Under the pieces are notes generated by a model. The model had not been told where the DNA came from, did no database searches, and saw only the letters and a program-made list of their open reading frames with translations. From NCBI GenBank assembly GCA_032718475.1, contig JAUCBJ010002852.1:1-64000 (forward strand): a stretch of 64,000 nucleotides of DNA, read 5' to 3'. Every line of letters starts with the position of its first letter. Position 1 is the first letter of the stretch. Shown in pieces: positions 1-15,000 of this stretch. This stretch comes from Nemertoderma westbladi. Its lineage: Eukaryota > Xenacoelomorpha > Nemertodermatida > Nemertodermatidae. A program made the position numbers and the translations under genes.

Positions 1-3000
1 GTGAGAGTGTAACTCACGTGTCGGATGTTACACGGAATACCAGTGAGAGTGTAACTCAAGTGTCGGATGTTACACGGAATACCAGTGAGAGTGTAACTCA
101 AGTGTCGGATGTTACACGGAATACCAGTGAGAGTGTAACTCAAGTGTCGGATGTTACACGGAATACCAGTGAGAGTGTAACTCACGTGTCGGATGTTACA
201 CGGAATACCAGTGAGAGTGTAACTCAAGTGTCGGATGTTACACGGAATACCAGTGAGAGTGTAACTCAAGTGTCGGATGTTACACGGAATACCAGTGAGA
301 GTGTAACTCAAGTGTCGGATGTTACAAGGAATACCGGTGAGAGTGTAACTCACGTGTCGGATGTTACACGGAATACCAGTGAGAGTGTAACTCAAGTGTC
401 GGATGTTACACGGAATACCAGTGAGAGTGTAACTCAAGTGTCGGATGTTACACGGAATACCAGTGAGAGTGTAACTCAAGTGTCGGATGTTACACGGAAT
501 ACCAGTGAGAGTGTAACTCAAGTGTCGGATGTTACACGGAATACCAGTGAGAGTGTAACTCAAGTGTCGGATGTTACACGGAATACCAGTGAGAGTGTAA
601 CTCAAGTGTCGGATGTTACACGGAATACCAGTGAGAGTGTAACTCAAGTGTCGGATGTTACACGGAATACCAGTGAGAGTGTAACTCAAGTGTCGGATGT
701 TACACGGAATACCAGTGAGAGTGTAACTCAAGTGTCGGATGTTACACGGAATACCAGTGAGAGTGTAACTCAAGTGTCGGATGTTACACGGAATACCAGT
801 GAGAGTGTAACTCAAGTGTCGGATGTTACACGGAATACCAGTGAGAGTGTAACTCAAGTGTCGGATGTTACACGGAATACCAGTGAGAGTGTAACTCAAG
901 TGTCGGATGTTACACGGAATACCAGTGAGAGTGTAACTCAAGTGTCGGATGTTACACGGAATACCAGTGAGAGTGTAACTCAAGTGTCGGATGTTACACG
1001 GAATACCAGTGAGAGTGTAACTCAAGTGTCGGATGTTACACGGAATACCAGTGAGAGTGTAACTCAAGTGTCGGATGTTACACGGAATACCAGTGAGAGT
1101 GTAACTCAAGTGTCGGATGTTACACGGAATACCAGTGAGAGTGTAACTCAAGTGTCGGATGTTACACGGAATACCAGTGAGAGTGTAACTCAAGTGTCGG
1201 ATGTTACACGGAATACCAGTGAGAGTGTAACTCAAGTGTCGGATGTTACACGGAATACCAGTGAGAGTGTAACTCAAGTGTCGGATGTTACACGGAATAC
1301 CAGTGAGAGTGTAACTCAAGTGTCGGATGTTACACGGAATACCAGTGAGAGTGTAACTCAAGTGTCGGATGTTACACGGAATACCAGTGAGAGTGTAACT
1401 CAAGTGTCGGATGTTACACGGAATACCAGTGAGAGTGTAACTCAAGTGTCGGATGTTACACGGAATACCAGTGAGAGTGTAACTCAAGTGTCGGATGTTA
1501 CACGGAATACCAGTGAGAGTGTAACTCAAGTGTCGGATGTTACACGGAATACCAGTGAGAGTGTAACTCAAGTGTCGGATGTTACACGGAATACCAGTGA
1601 GAGTGTAACTCAAGTGTCGGATGTTACACGGAATACCAGTGAGAGTGTAACTCAAGTGTCGGATGTTACACGGAATACCAGTGAGAGTGTAACTCAAGTG
1701 TCGGATGTTACACGGAATACCAGTGAGAGTGTAACTCAAGTGTCGGATGTTACACGGAATACCAGTGAGAGTGTAACTCAAGTGTCGGATGTTACACGGA
1801 ATACCAGTGAGAGTGTAACTCAAGTGTCGGATGTTACACGGAATACCAGTGAGAGTGTAACTCAAGTGTCGGATGTTACACGGAATACCAGTGAGAGTGT
1901 AACTCAAGTGTCGGATGTTACACGGAATACCAGTGAGAGTGTAACTCAAGTGTCGGATGTTACACGGAATACCAGTGAGAGTGTAACTCAAGTGTCGGAT
2001 GTTACACGGAATACCAGTGAGAGTGTAACTCAAGTGTCGGATGTTACACGGAATACCAGTGAGAGTGTAACTCAAGTGTCGGATGTTACACGGAATACCA
2101 GTGAGAGTGTAACTCAAGTGTCGGATGTTACACGGAATACCAGTGAGAGTGTAACTCAAGTGTCGGATGTTACACGGAATACCAGTGAGAGTGTAACTCA
2201 AGTGTCGGATGTTACACGGAATACCAGTGAGAGTGTAACTCAAGTGTCGGATGTTACACGGAATACCAGTGAGAGTGTAACTCAAGTGTCGGATGTTACA
2301 CGGAATACCAGTGAGAGTGTAACTCAAGTGTCGGATGTTACACGGAATACCAGTGAGAGTGTAACTCAAGTGTCGGATGTTACACGGAATACCAGTGAGA
2401 GTGTAACTCAAGTGTCGGATGTTACACGGAATACCAGTGAGAGTGTAACTCAAGTGTCGGATGTTACACGGAATACCAGTGAGAGTGTAACTCAAGTGTC
2501 GGATGTTACACGGAATACCAGTGAGAGTGTAACTCAAGTGTCGGATGTTACACGGAATACCAGTGAGAGTGTAACTCAAGTGTCGGATGTTACACGGAAT
2601 ACCAGTGAGAGTGTAACTCAAGTGTCGGATGTTACACGGAATACCAGTGAGAGTGTAACTCAAGTGTCGGATGTTACACGGAATACCAGTGAGAGTGTAA
2701 CTCAAGTGTCGGATGTTACACGGAATACCAGTGAGAGTGTAACTCAAGTGTCGGATGTTACACGGAATACCAGTGAGAGTGTAACTCAAGTGTCGGATGT
2801 TACACGGAATACCAGTGAGAGTGTAACTCAAGTGTCGGATGTTACACGGAATACCAGTGAGAGTGTAACTCAAGTGTCGGATGTTACACGGAATACCAGT
2901 GAGAGTGTAACTCAAGTGTCGGATGTTACACGGAATACCAGTGAGAGTGTAACTCAAGTGTCGGATGTTACACGGAATACCAGTGAGAGTGTAACTCAAG

Positions 3001-6000
3001 TGTCGGATGTTACACGGAATACCAGTGAGAGTGTAACTCAAGTGTCGGATGTTACACGGAATACCAGTGAGAGTGTAACTCAAGTGTCGGATGTTACACG
3101 GAATACCAGTGAGAGTGTAACTCAAGTGTCGGATGTTACACGGAATACCAGTGAGAGTGTAACTCAAGTGTCGGATGTTACACGGAATACCAGTGAGAGT
3201 GTAACTCAAGTGTCGGATGTTACACGGAATACCAGTGAGAGTGTAACTCAAGTGTCGGATGTTACACGGAATACCAGTGAGAGTGTAACTCAAGTGTCGG
3301 ATGTTACACGGAATACCAGTGAGAGTGTAACTCAAGTGTCGGATGTTACACGGAATACCAGTGAGAGTGTAACTCAAGTGTCGGATGTTACACGGAATAC
3401 CAGTGAGAGTGTAACTCAAGTGTCGGATGTTACACGGAATACCAGTGAGAGTGTAACTCAAGTGTCGGATGTTACACGGAATACCAGTGAGAGTGTAACT
3501 CAAGTGTCGGATGTTACACGGAATACCAGTGAGAGTGTAACTCAAGTGTCGGATGTTACACGGAATACCAGTGAGAGTGTAACTCAAGTGTCGGATGTTA
3601 CACGGAATACCAGTGAGAGTGTAACTCAAGTGTCGGATGTTACACGGAATACCAGTGAGAGTGTAACTCAAGTGTCGGATGTTACACGGAATACCAGTGA
3701 GAGTGTAACTCAAGTGTCGGATGTTACACGGAATACCAGTGAGAGTGTAACTCAAGTGTCGGATGTTACACGGAATACCAGTGAGAGTGTAACTCAAGTG
3801 TCGGATGTTACACGGAATACCAGTGAGAGTGTAACTCAAGTGTCGGATGTTACACGGAATACCAGTGAGAGTGTAACTCAAGTGTCGGATGTTACACGGA
3901 ATACCAGTGAGAGTGTAACTCAAGTGTCGGATGTTACACGGAATACCAGTGAGAGTGTAACTCAAGTGTCGGATGTTACACGGAATACCAGTGAGAGTGT
4001 AACTCAAGTGTCGGATGTTACACGGAATACCAGTGAGAGTGTAACTCAAGTGTCGGATGTTACACGGAATACCAGTGAGAGTGTAACTCAAGTGTCGGAT
4101 GTTACACGGAATACCAGTGAGAGTGTAACTCAAGTGTCGGATGTTACACGGAATACCAGTGAGAGTGTAACTCAAGTGTCGGATGTTACACGGAATACCA
4201 GTGAGAGTGTAACTCAAGTGTCGGATGTTACACGGAATACCAGTGAGAGTGTAACTCAAGTGTCGGATGTTACACGGAATACCAGTGAGAGTGTAACTCA
4301 AGTGTCGGATGTTACACGGAATACCAGTGAGAGTGTAACTCAAGTGTCGGATGTTACACGGAATACCGGTGAGAGTGTAACTCAAGTGTCGGATGTTACA
4401 CGGAATACCAGTGAGAGTGTAACTCAAGTGTCGGATGTTACACGGAATACCAGTGAGAGTGTAACTCAAGTGTCGGATGTTACAAGGAATACCGGTGAGA
4501 GTGTAACTCAAGTGTCGGATGTTACACGGAATACCGGTGAGAGTGTAACTCACGTGTCGGATGTTACACGGAATACCAGTGAGAGTGTAACTCAAGTGTC
4601 GGATGTTACACGGAATACCAGTGAGAGTGTAACTCACGTGTCGGATGTTACACGGAATACCAGTGAGAGTGTAACTCAAGTGTCGGATGTTACACGGAAT
4701 ACCGGTGAGAGTGTAACTCAACGTGTCGGATGTTACACGGAATACCAGTGAGAGTGTAACTCAAGTGTCGGATGTTACAAGGAATACCGGTGAGAGTGTA
4801 ACTCAAGTATCGGATGTTACACGGAATACCGGTGAGAGTGTAACTCAAGTGTCGGATGTTACAAGGAATACCGGTGAGAGTGTAACTCACGTGTCGGATG
4901 TTACACGGAATACCAGTGAGAGTGTAACTCAAGTGTCGGATGTTACAAGGAATACCGGTGAGAGTGTAACTCACGTGTCGGATGTTACACGGAATACCAG
5001 TGAGAGTGTAACTCAAGTGTCGGATGTTACACGGAATACCAGTGAGAGTGTAACTCAAGTGTCGGATGTTACACGGAATACCAGTGAGAGTGTAACTCAA
5101 GTGTCGGATGTTACAAGGAATACCGGTGAGAGTGTAACTCAAGTGTCGGATGTTACACGGAATACCGGTGAGAGTGTAACTCAAGTGTCGGATGTTACAA
5201 GGAATACCGGTGAGAGTGTAACTCACGTGTCGGATGTTACACGGAATACCAGTGAGAGTGTAACTCAAGTGTCGGATGTTACAAGGAATACCGGTGAGAG
5301 TGTAACTCACGTGTCGGATGTTACACGGAATACCAGTGAGAGTGTAACTCAAGTGTCGGATGTTACAAGGAATACCGGTGAGAGTGTAACTCAAGTGTCG
5401 GATGTTACACGGAATACCAGTGAGAGTGTAACTCAAGTGTCGGATGTTACACGGAATACCAGTGAGAGTGTAACTCAAGTGTCGGATGTTACACGGAATA
5501 CCAGTGAGAGTGTAACTCAAGTGTCGGATGTTACAAGGAATACCGGTGAGAGTGTAACTCACGTGTCGGATGTTACACGGAATACCAGTGAGAGTGTAAC
5601 TCAAGTGTCGGATGTTACAAGGAATACCGGTGAGAGTGTAACTCACGTGTCGGATGTTACACGGAATACCAGTGAGAGTGTAACTCAAGTGTCGGATGTT
5701 ACAAGGAATACCGGTGAGAGTGTAACTCAAGTGTCGGATGTTACAAGGAATACCGGTGAGAGTGTAACTCAAGTGTCGGATGTTACACGGAATACCAGTG
5801 AGAGTGTAACTCAAGTGTCGGATGTTACACGGAATACCAGTGAGAGTGTAACTCAAGTGTCGGATGTTACACGGAATACCAGTGAGAGTGTAACTCACGT
5901 GTCGGATGTTACACGGAATACCGGTGAGAGTGTAACTCAACTGTCGGATGTTACACGGAATACCAGTGAGAGTGTAACTCAAGTGTCGGATGTTACAAGG

Positions 6001-6480
6001 AATACCGGTGAGAGTGTAACTCAAGTGTCGGATGTTACACGGAATACCGGTGAGAGTGTAACTCAAGTGTCGGATGTTACAAGGAATACCAGTGAGAGTG
6101 TAACTCAAGTGTCGGATGTTACAAGGAATACCGGTGAGAGTGTAACTCAAGTGTCGGATGTTACAAGGAATACCAGTGAGAGTGTAACTCAAGTGTCGGA
6201 TGTTACAAGGAATACCGGTGAGAGTGTAACTCAAGTGTCGGATGTTACAAGGAATACCAGTGAGAGTGTAACTCAAGTGTCGGATGTTACAAGGAATACC
6301 GGTGAGAGTGTAACTCAAGTGTCGGATGTTACAAGGAATACCGGTGAGAGTGTAACTCAAGTATCGGATGTTACACGGAATACCGGTGAGAGTGTAACTC
6401 AAGTGTCGGATGTTACAAGGAATACCAGTGAGAGTGTAACTCAAGTGTCGGATGTTACAAGGAATACCGGTGAGAGTGTA

Positions 6481-9000
6481 ACTCACGTGTCGGATGTTAC
6501 ACGGAATACCAGTGAGAGTGTAACTCAAGTGTCGGATGTTACACGGAATACCAGTGAGAGTGTAACTCAAGTGTCGGATGTTACACGGAATACCAGTGAG
6601 AGTGTAACTCAAGTGTCGGATGTTACAAGGAATACCGGTGAGAGTGTAACTCACGTGTCGGATGTTACACGGAATACCAGTGAGAGTGTAACTCAAGTGT
6701 CGGATGTTACAAGGAATACCGGTGAGAGTGTAACTCAAGTATCGGATGTTACACGGAATACCGGTGAGAGTGTAACTCAAGTGTCGGATGTTACAAGGAA
6801 TACCGGTGAGAGTGTAACTCACGTGTCGGATGTTACACGGAATACCAGTGAGAGTGTAACTCAAGTGTCGGATGTTACACGGAATACCGGTGAGAGTGTA
6901 ACTCAAGTGTCGGATGTTACACGGAATACCAGTGAGAGTGTAACTCAAGTGTCGGATGTTACACGGAATACCAGTGAGAGTGTAACTCAAGTGTCGGATG
7001 TTACACGGAATACCAGTGAGAGTGTAACTCAAGTGTCGGATGTTACACGGAATACCAGTGAGAGTGTAACTCAAGTGTCGGATGTTACACGGAATACCAG
7101 TGAGAGTGTAACTCAAGTGTCGGATGTTACACGGAATACCAGTGAGAGTGTAACTCAAGTGTCGGATGTTACAAGGAATACCGGTGAGAGTGTAACTCAC
7201 GTGTCGGATGTTACACGGAATACCAGTGAGAGTGTAACTCAAGTGTCGGATGTTACAAGGAATACCGGTGAGAGTGTAACTCACGTGTCGGATGTTACAC
7301 GGAATACCAGTGAGAGTGTAACTCAAGTGTCGGATGTTACAAGGAATACCGGTGAGAGTGTAACTCAAGTGTCGGATGTTACACGGAATACCAGTGAGAG
7401 TGTAACTCAAGTGTCGGATGTTACACGGAATACCAGTGAGAGTGTAACTCAAGTGTCGGATGTTACACGGAATACCAGTGAGAGTGTAACTCAAGTGTCG
7501 GATGTTACAAGGAATACCGGTGAGAGTGTAACTCACGTGTCGGATGTTACACGGAATACCAGTGAGAGTGTAACTCAAGTGTCGGATGTTACAAGGAATA
7601 CCGGTGAGAGTGTAACTCAAGTGTCGGATGTTACACGGAATACCAGTGAGAGTGTAACTCAAGTGTCGGATGTTACACGGAATACCAGTGAGAGTGTAAC
7701 TCAAGTGTCGGATGTTACAAGGAATACCGGTGAGAGTGTAACTCAAGTGTCGGATGTTACAAGGAATACCGGTGAGAGTGTAACTCAAGTGTCGGATGTT
7801 ACACGGAATACCAGTGAGAGTGTAACTCAAGTGTCGGATGTTACACGGAATACCAGTGAGAGTGTAACTCAAGTGTCGGATGTTACACGGAATACCAGTG
7901 AGAGTGTAACTCAAGTGTCGGATGTTACAAGGAATACCGGTGAGAGTGTAACTCACGTGTCGGATGTTACACGGAATACCAGTGAGAGTGTAACTCAAGT
8001 GTCGGATGTTACAAGGAATACCGGTGAGAGTGTAACTCAAGTGTCGGATGTTACACGGAATACCAGTGAGAGTGTAACTCAAGTGTCGGATGTTACACGG
8101 AATACCAGTGAGAGTGTAACTCAAGTGTCGGATGTTACAAGGAATACCGGTGAGAGTGTAACTCAAGTGTCGGATGTTACACGGAATACCGGTGAGAGTG
8201 TAACTCAAGTGTCGGATGTTACAAGGAATACCAGTGAGAGTGTAACTCAAGTGTCGGATGTTACAAGGAATACCGGTGAGAGTGTAACTCACGTGTCGGA
8301 TGTTACACGGAATACCAGTGAGAGTGTAACTCAAGTGTCGGATGTTACACGGAATACCAGTGAGAGTGTAACTCAAGTGTCGGATGTTACACGGAATACC
8401 AGTGAGAGTGTAACTCAAGTGTCGGATGTTACAAGGAATACCGGTGAGAGTGTAACTCACGTGTCGGATGTTACACGGAATACCAGTGAGAGTGTAACTC
8501 AAGTGTCGGATGTTACAAGGAATACCGGTGAGAGTGTAACTCAAGTGTCGGATGTTACACGGAATACCGGTGAGAGTGTAACTCAAGTGTCGGATGTTAC
8601 AAGGAATACCGGTGAGAGTGTAACTCACGTGTCGGATGTTACACGGAATACCAGTGAGAGTGTAACTCAAGTGTCGGATGTTACACGGAATACCGGTGAG
8701 AGTGTAACTCAAGTGTCGGATGTTACACGGAATACCAGTGAGAGTGTAACTCAAGTGTCGGATGTTACACGGAATACCAGTGAGAGTGTAACTCAAGTGT
8801 CGGATGTTACACGGAATACCAGTGAGAGTGTAACTCAAGTGTCGGATGTTACACGGAATACCAGTGAGAGTGTAACTCAAGTGTCGGATGTTACACGGAA
8901 TACCAGTGAGAGTGTAACTCAAGTGTCGGATGTTACACGGAATACCAGTGAGAGTGTAACTCAAGTGTCGGATGTTACAAGGAATACCGGTGAGAGTGTA
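6481..9000. repeat. Second higher-order duplication in the 42-bp array, offset 1806 bp (43 units)
   Basis: The variant order starting at 6481 (a CACGTG unit, three plain units, an AAGG/GGT unit with CACGTG, and so on to a run of six plain units) is repeated starting at about 8287. The offset is 1806 bp, or 43 units. In the roughly 17 units compared I saw one difference, GTATCGG against GTGTCGG. The outer limits of this duplication were not traced. Confidence 0.7.
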
Positions 9001-12000
9001 ACTCACGTGTCGGATGTTACACGGAATACCAGTGAGAGTGTAACTCAAGTGTCGGATGTTACAAGGAATACCGGTGAGAGTGTAACTCAAGTGTCGGATG
9101 TTACACGGAATACCAGTGAGAGTGTAACTCAAGTGTCGGATGTTACAAGGAATACCGGTGAGAGTGTAACTCAAGTGTCGGATGTTACACGGAATACCAG
9201 TGAGAGTGTAACTCAAGTGTCGGATGTTACACGGAATACCAGTGAGAGTGTAACTCAAGTGTCGGATGTTACACGGAATACCAGTGAGAGTGTAACTCAA
9301 GTGTCGGATGTTACAAGGAATACCGGTGAGAGTGTAACTCACGTGTCGGATGTTACACGGAATACCAGTGAGAGTGTAACTCAAGTGTCGGATGTTACAA
9401 GGAATACCGGTGAGAGTGTAACTCAAGTGTCGGATGTTACACGGAATACCAGTGAGAGTGTAACTCAAGTGTCGGATGTTACACGGAATACCAGTGAGAG
9501 TGTAACTCAAGTGTCGGATGTTACACGGAATACCGGTGAGAGTGTAACTCAAGTGTCGGATGTTACAAGGAATACCGGTGAGAGTGTAACTCAAGTGTCG
9601 GATGTTACACGGAATACCAGTGAGAGTGTAACTCAAGTGTCGGATGTTACACGGAATACCAGTGAGAGTGTAACTCAAGTGTCGGATGTTACACGGAATA
9701 CCAGTGAGAGTGTAACTCAAGTGTCGGATGTTACAAGGAATACCGGTGAGAGTGTAACTCACGTGTCGGATGTTACACGGAATACCAGTGAGAGTGTAAC
9801 TCAAGTGTCGGATGTTACAAGGAATACCGGTGAGAGTGTAACTCAAGTGTCGGATGTTACACGGAATACCAGTGAGAGTGTAACTCAAGTGTCGGATGTT
9901 ACACGGAATACCAGTGAGAGTGTAACTCAAGTGTCGGATGTTACACGGAATACCGGTGAGAGTGTAACTCAAGTGTCGGATGTTACACGGAATACCAGTG
10001 AGAGTGTAACTCAAGTGTCGGATGTTACACGGAATACCAGTGAGAGTGTAACTCAAGTGTCGGATGTTACACGGAATACCAGTGAGAGTGTAACTCAAGT
10101 GTCGGATGTTACACGGAATACCGGTGAGAGTGTAACTCACGTGTCGGATGTTACACGGAATACCAGTGAGAGTGTAACTCAAGTGTCGGATGTTACACGG
10201 AATACCGGTGAGAGTGTAACTCAAGTGTCGGATGTTACACGGAATACCAGTGAGAGTGTAACTCAAGTGTCGGATGTTACAAGGAATACCAGTGAGAGTG
10301 TAACTCAAGTGTCGGATGTTACACGGAATACCAGTGAGAGTGTAACTCAAGTGTCGGATGTTACACGGAATACCGGTGAGAGTGTAACTCAAGTGTCGGA
10401 TGTTACACGGAATACCAGTGAGAGTGTAACTCAAGTGTCGGATGTTACACGGAATACCAGTGAGAGTGTAACTCAAGTGTCGGATGTTACAAGGAATACC
10501 GGTGAGAGTGTAACTCACGTGTCGGATGTTACACGGAATACCAGTGAGAGTGTAACTCAAGTGTCGGATGTTACACGGAATACCGGTGAGAGTGTAACTC
10601 AAGTGTCGGATGTTACACGGAATACCAGTGAGAGTGTAACTCAAGTGTCGGATGTTACACGGAATACCAGTGAGAGTGTAACTCAAGTGTCGGATGTTAC
10701 ACGGAATACCGGTGAGAGTGTAACTCACGTGTCGGATGTTACACGGAATACCAGTGAGAGTGTAACTCAAGTGTCGGATGTTACACGGAATACCAGTGAG
10801 AGTGTAACTCAAGTGTCGGATGTTACACGGAATACCAGTGAGAGTGTAACTCAAGTGTCGGATGTTACACGGAATACCGGTGAGAGTGTAACTCAAGTGT
10901 CGGATGTTACACGGAATACCAGTGAGAGTGTAACTCAAGTGTCGGATGTTACACGGAATACCGGTGAGAGTGTAACTCAAGTGTCGGATGTTACACGGAA
11001 TACCAGTGAGAGTGTAACTCAAGTGTCGGATGTTACACGGAATACCAGTGAGAGTGTAACTCAAGTGTCGGATGTTACACGGAATACCAGTGAGAGTGTA
11101 ACTCAAGTGTCGGATGTTACACGGAATACCGGTGAGAGTGTAACTCAAGTGTCGGATGTTACACGGAATACCAGTGAGAGTGTAACTCAAGTGTCGGATG
11201 TTACAAGGAATACCGGTGAGAGTGTAACTCAAGTGTCGGATGTTACACGGAATACCAGTGAGAGTGTAACTCAAGTGTCGGATGTTACACGGAATACCAG
11301 TGAGAGTGTAACTCAAGTGTCGGATGTTACACGGAATACCGGTGAGAGTGTAACTCAAGTGTCGGATGTTACACGGAATACCAGTGAGAGTGTAACTCAA
11401 GTGTCGGATGTTACACGGAATACCAGTGAGAGTGTAACTCAAGTGTCGGATGTTACACGGAATACCGGTGAGAGTGTAACTCAAGTGTCGGATGTTACAC
11501 GGAATACCAGTGAGAGTGTAACTCAAGTGTCGGATGTTACACGGAATACCAGTGAGAGTGTAACTCAAGTGTCGGATGTTACACGGAATACCAGTGAGAG
11601 TGTAACTCAAGTGTCGGATGTTACACGGAATACCAGTGAGAGTGTAACTCAAGTGTCGGATGTTACACGGAATACCAGTGAGAGTGTAACTCAAGTGTCG
11701 GATGTTACACGGAATACCAGTGAGAGTGTAACTCAAGTGTCGGATGTTACACGGAATACCAGTGAGAGTGTAACTCAAGTGTCGGATGTTACACGGAATA
11801 CCAGTGAGAGTGTAACTCAAGTGTCGGATGTTACACGGAATACCAGTGAGAGTGTAACTCAAGTGTCGGATGTTACACGGAATACCAGTGAGAGTGTAAC
11901 TCAAGTGTCGGATGTTACACGGAATACCAGTGAGAGTGTAACTCAAGTGTCGGATGTTACACGGAATACCAGTGAGAGTGTAACTCAAGTGTCGGATGTT

Positions 12001-15000
12001 ACACGGAATACCGGTGAGAGTGTAACTCAAGTGTCGGATGTTACACGGAATACCAGTGAGAGTGTAACTCAAGTGTCGGATGTTACACGGAATACCAGTG
12101 AGAGTGTAACTCAAGTGTCGGATGTTACACGGAATACCAGTGAGAGTGTAACTCAAGTGTCGGATGTTACACGGAATACCGGTGAGAGTGTAACTCAAGT
12201 GTCGGATGTTACACGGAATACCAGTGAGAGTGTAACTCAAGTGTCGGATGTTACACGGAATACCGGTGAGAGTGTAACTCAAGTGTCGGATGTTACACGG
12301 AATACCGGTGAGAGTGTAACTCAAGTGTCGGATGTTACACGGAATACCAGTGAGAGTGTAACTCAAGTGTCGGATGTTACACGGAATACCGGTGAGAGTG
12401 TAACTCAAGTGTCGGATGTTACACGGAATACCAGTGAGAGTGTAACTCAAGTGTCGGATGTTACACGGAATACCAGTGAGAGTGTAACTCAAGTGTCGGA
12501 TGTTACACGGAATACCAGTGAGAGTGTAACTCAAGTGTCGGATGTTACACGGAATACCAGTGAGAGTGTAACTCAAGTGTCGGATGTTACACGGAATACC
12601 GGTGAGAGTGTAACTCACGTGTCGGATGTTACACGGAATACCAGTGAGAGTGTAACTCAAGTGTCGGATGTTACACGGAATACCAGTGAGAGTGTAACTC
12701 AAGTGTCGGATGTTACACGGAATACCGGTGAGAGTGTAACTCAAGTGTCGGATGTTACACGGAATACCGGTGAGAGTGTAACTCAAGTGTCGGATGTTAC
12801 ACGGAATACCGGTGAGAGTGTAACTCAAGTGTCGGATGTTACACGGAATACCAGTGAGAGTGTAACTCAAGTGTCGGATGTTACACGGAATACCGGTGAG
12901 AGTGTAACTCAAGTGTCGGATGTTACACGGAATACCGGTGAGAGTGTAACTCAAGTGTCGGATGTTACAAGGAATACCGGTGAGAGTGTAACTCAAGTGT
13001 CGGATGTTACACGGAATACCGGTGAGAGTGTAACTCAAGTGTCGGATGTTACACGGAATACCAGTGAGAGTGTAACTCAAGTGTCGGATGTTACACGGAA
13101 TACCAGTGAGAGTGTAACTCAAGTGTCGGATGTTACACGGAATACCAGTGAGAGTGTAACTCAAGTGTCGGATGTTACACGGAATACCAGTGAGAGTGTA
13201 ACTCAAGTGTCGGATGTTACACGGAATACCAGTGAGAGTGTAACTCAAGTGTCGGATGTTACACGGAATACCGGTGAGAGTGTAACTCAAGTGTCGGATG
13301 TTACACGGAATACCGGTGAGAGTGTAACTCAAGTGTCGGATGTTACAAGGAATACCGGTGAGAGTGTAACTCAAGTGTCGGATGTTACAAGGAATACCGG
13401 TGAGAGTGTAACTCACGTGTCGGATGTTACACGGAATACCGGTGAGAGTGTAACTCAAGTGTCGGATGTTACAAGGAATACCGGTGAGAGTGTAACTCAC
13501 GTGTCGGATGTTACACGGAATACCAGTGAGAGTGTAACTCAAGTGTCGGATGTTACACGGAATACCAGTGAGAGTGTAACTCAAGTGTCGGATGTTACAC
13601 GGAATACCAGTGAGAGTGTAACTCAAGTGTCGGATGTTACACGGAATACCAGTGAGAGTGTAACTCAAGTGTCGGATGTTACACGGAATACCAGTGAGAG
13701 TGTAACTCAAGTGTCGGATGTTACACGGAATACCAGTGAGAGTGTAACTCAAGTGTCGGATGTTACACGGAATACCGGTGAGAGTGTAACTCAAGTGTCG
13801 GATGTTACAAGGAATACCGGTGAGAGTGTAACTCAAGTGTCGGATGTTACACGGAATACCGGTGAGAGTGTAACTCAAGTGTCGGATGTTACAAGGAATA
13901 CCGGTGAGAGTGTAACTCACGTGTCGGATGTTACACGGAATACCGGTGAGAGTGTAACTCAAGTGTCGGATGTTACAAGGAATACCGGTGAGAGTGTAAC
14001 TCACGTGTCGGATGTTACACGGAATACCAGTGAGAGTGTAACTCAAGTGTCGGATGTTACACGGAATACCAGTGAGAGTGTAACTCAAGTGTCGGATGTT
14101 ACACGGAATACCGGTGAGAGTGTAACTCAAGTGTCGGATGTTACAAGGAATACCGGTGAGAGTGTAACTCAAGTGTCGGATGTTACAAGGAATACCGGTG
14201 AGAGTGTAACTCAAGTGTCGGATGTTACACGGAATACCAGTGAGAGTGTAACTCAAGTGTCGGATGTTACACGGAATACCAGTGAGAGTGTAACTCAAGT
14301 GTCGGATGTTACACGGAATACCAGTGAGAGTGTAACTCAAGTGTCGGATGTTACACGGAATACCAGTGAGAGTGTAACTCAAGTGTCGGATGTTACACGG
14401 AATACCAGTGAGAGTGTAACTCAAGTGTCGGATGTTACACGGAATACCAGTGAGAGTGTAACTCAAGTGTCGGATGTTACACGGAATACCAGTGAGAGTG
14501 TAACTCAAGTGTCGGATGTTACACGGAATACCGGTGAGAGTGTAACTCAAGTGTCGGATGTTACAAGGAATACCGGTGAGAGTGTAACTCAAGTGTCGGA
14601 TGTTACAAGGAATACCGGTGAGAGTGTAACTCAAGTGTCGGATGTTACAAGGAATACCGGTGAGAGTGTAACTCACGTGTCGGATGTTACACGGAATACC
14701 GGTGAGAGTGTAACTCAAGTGTCGGATGTTACACGGAATACCAGTGAGAGTGTAACTCAAGTGTCGGATGTTACACGGAATACCAGTGAGAGTGTAACTC
14801 AAGTGTCGGATGTTACAAGGAATACCGGTGAGAGTGTAACTCACGTGTCGGATGTTACACGGAATACCAGTGAGAGTGTAACTCAAGTGTCGGATGTTAC
14901 ACGGAATACCAGTGAGAGTGTAACTCAAGTGTCGGATGTTACACGGAATACCGGTGAGAGTGTAACTCAAGTGTCGGATGTTACAAGGAATACCGGTGAG

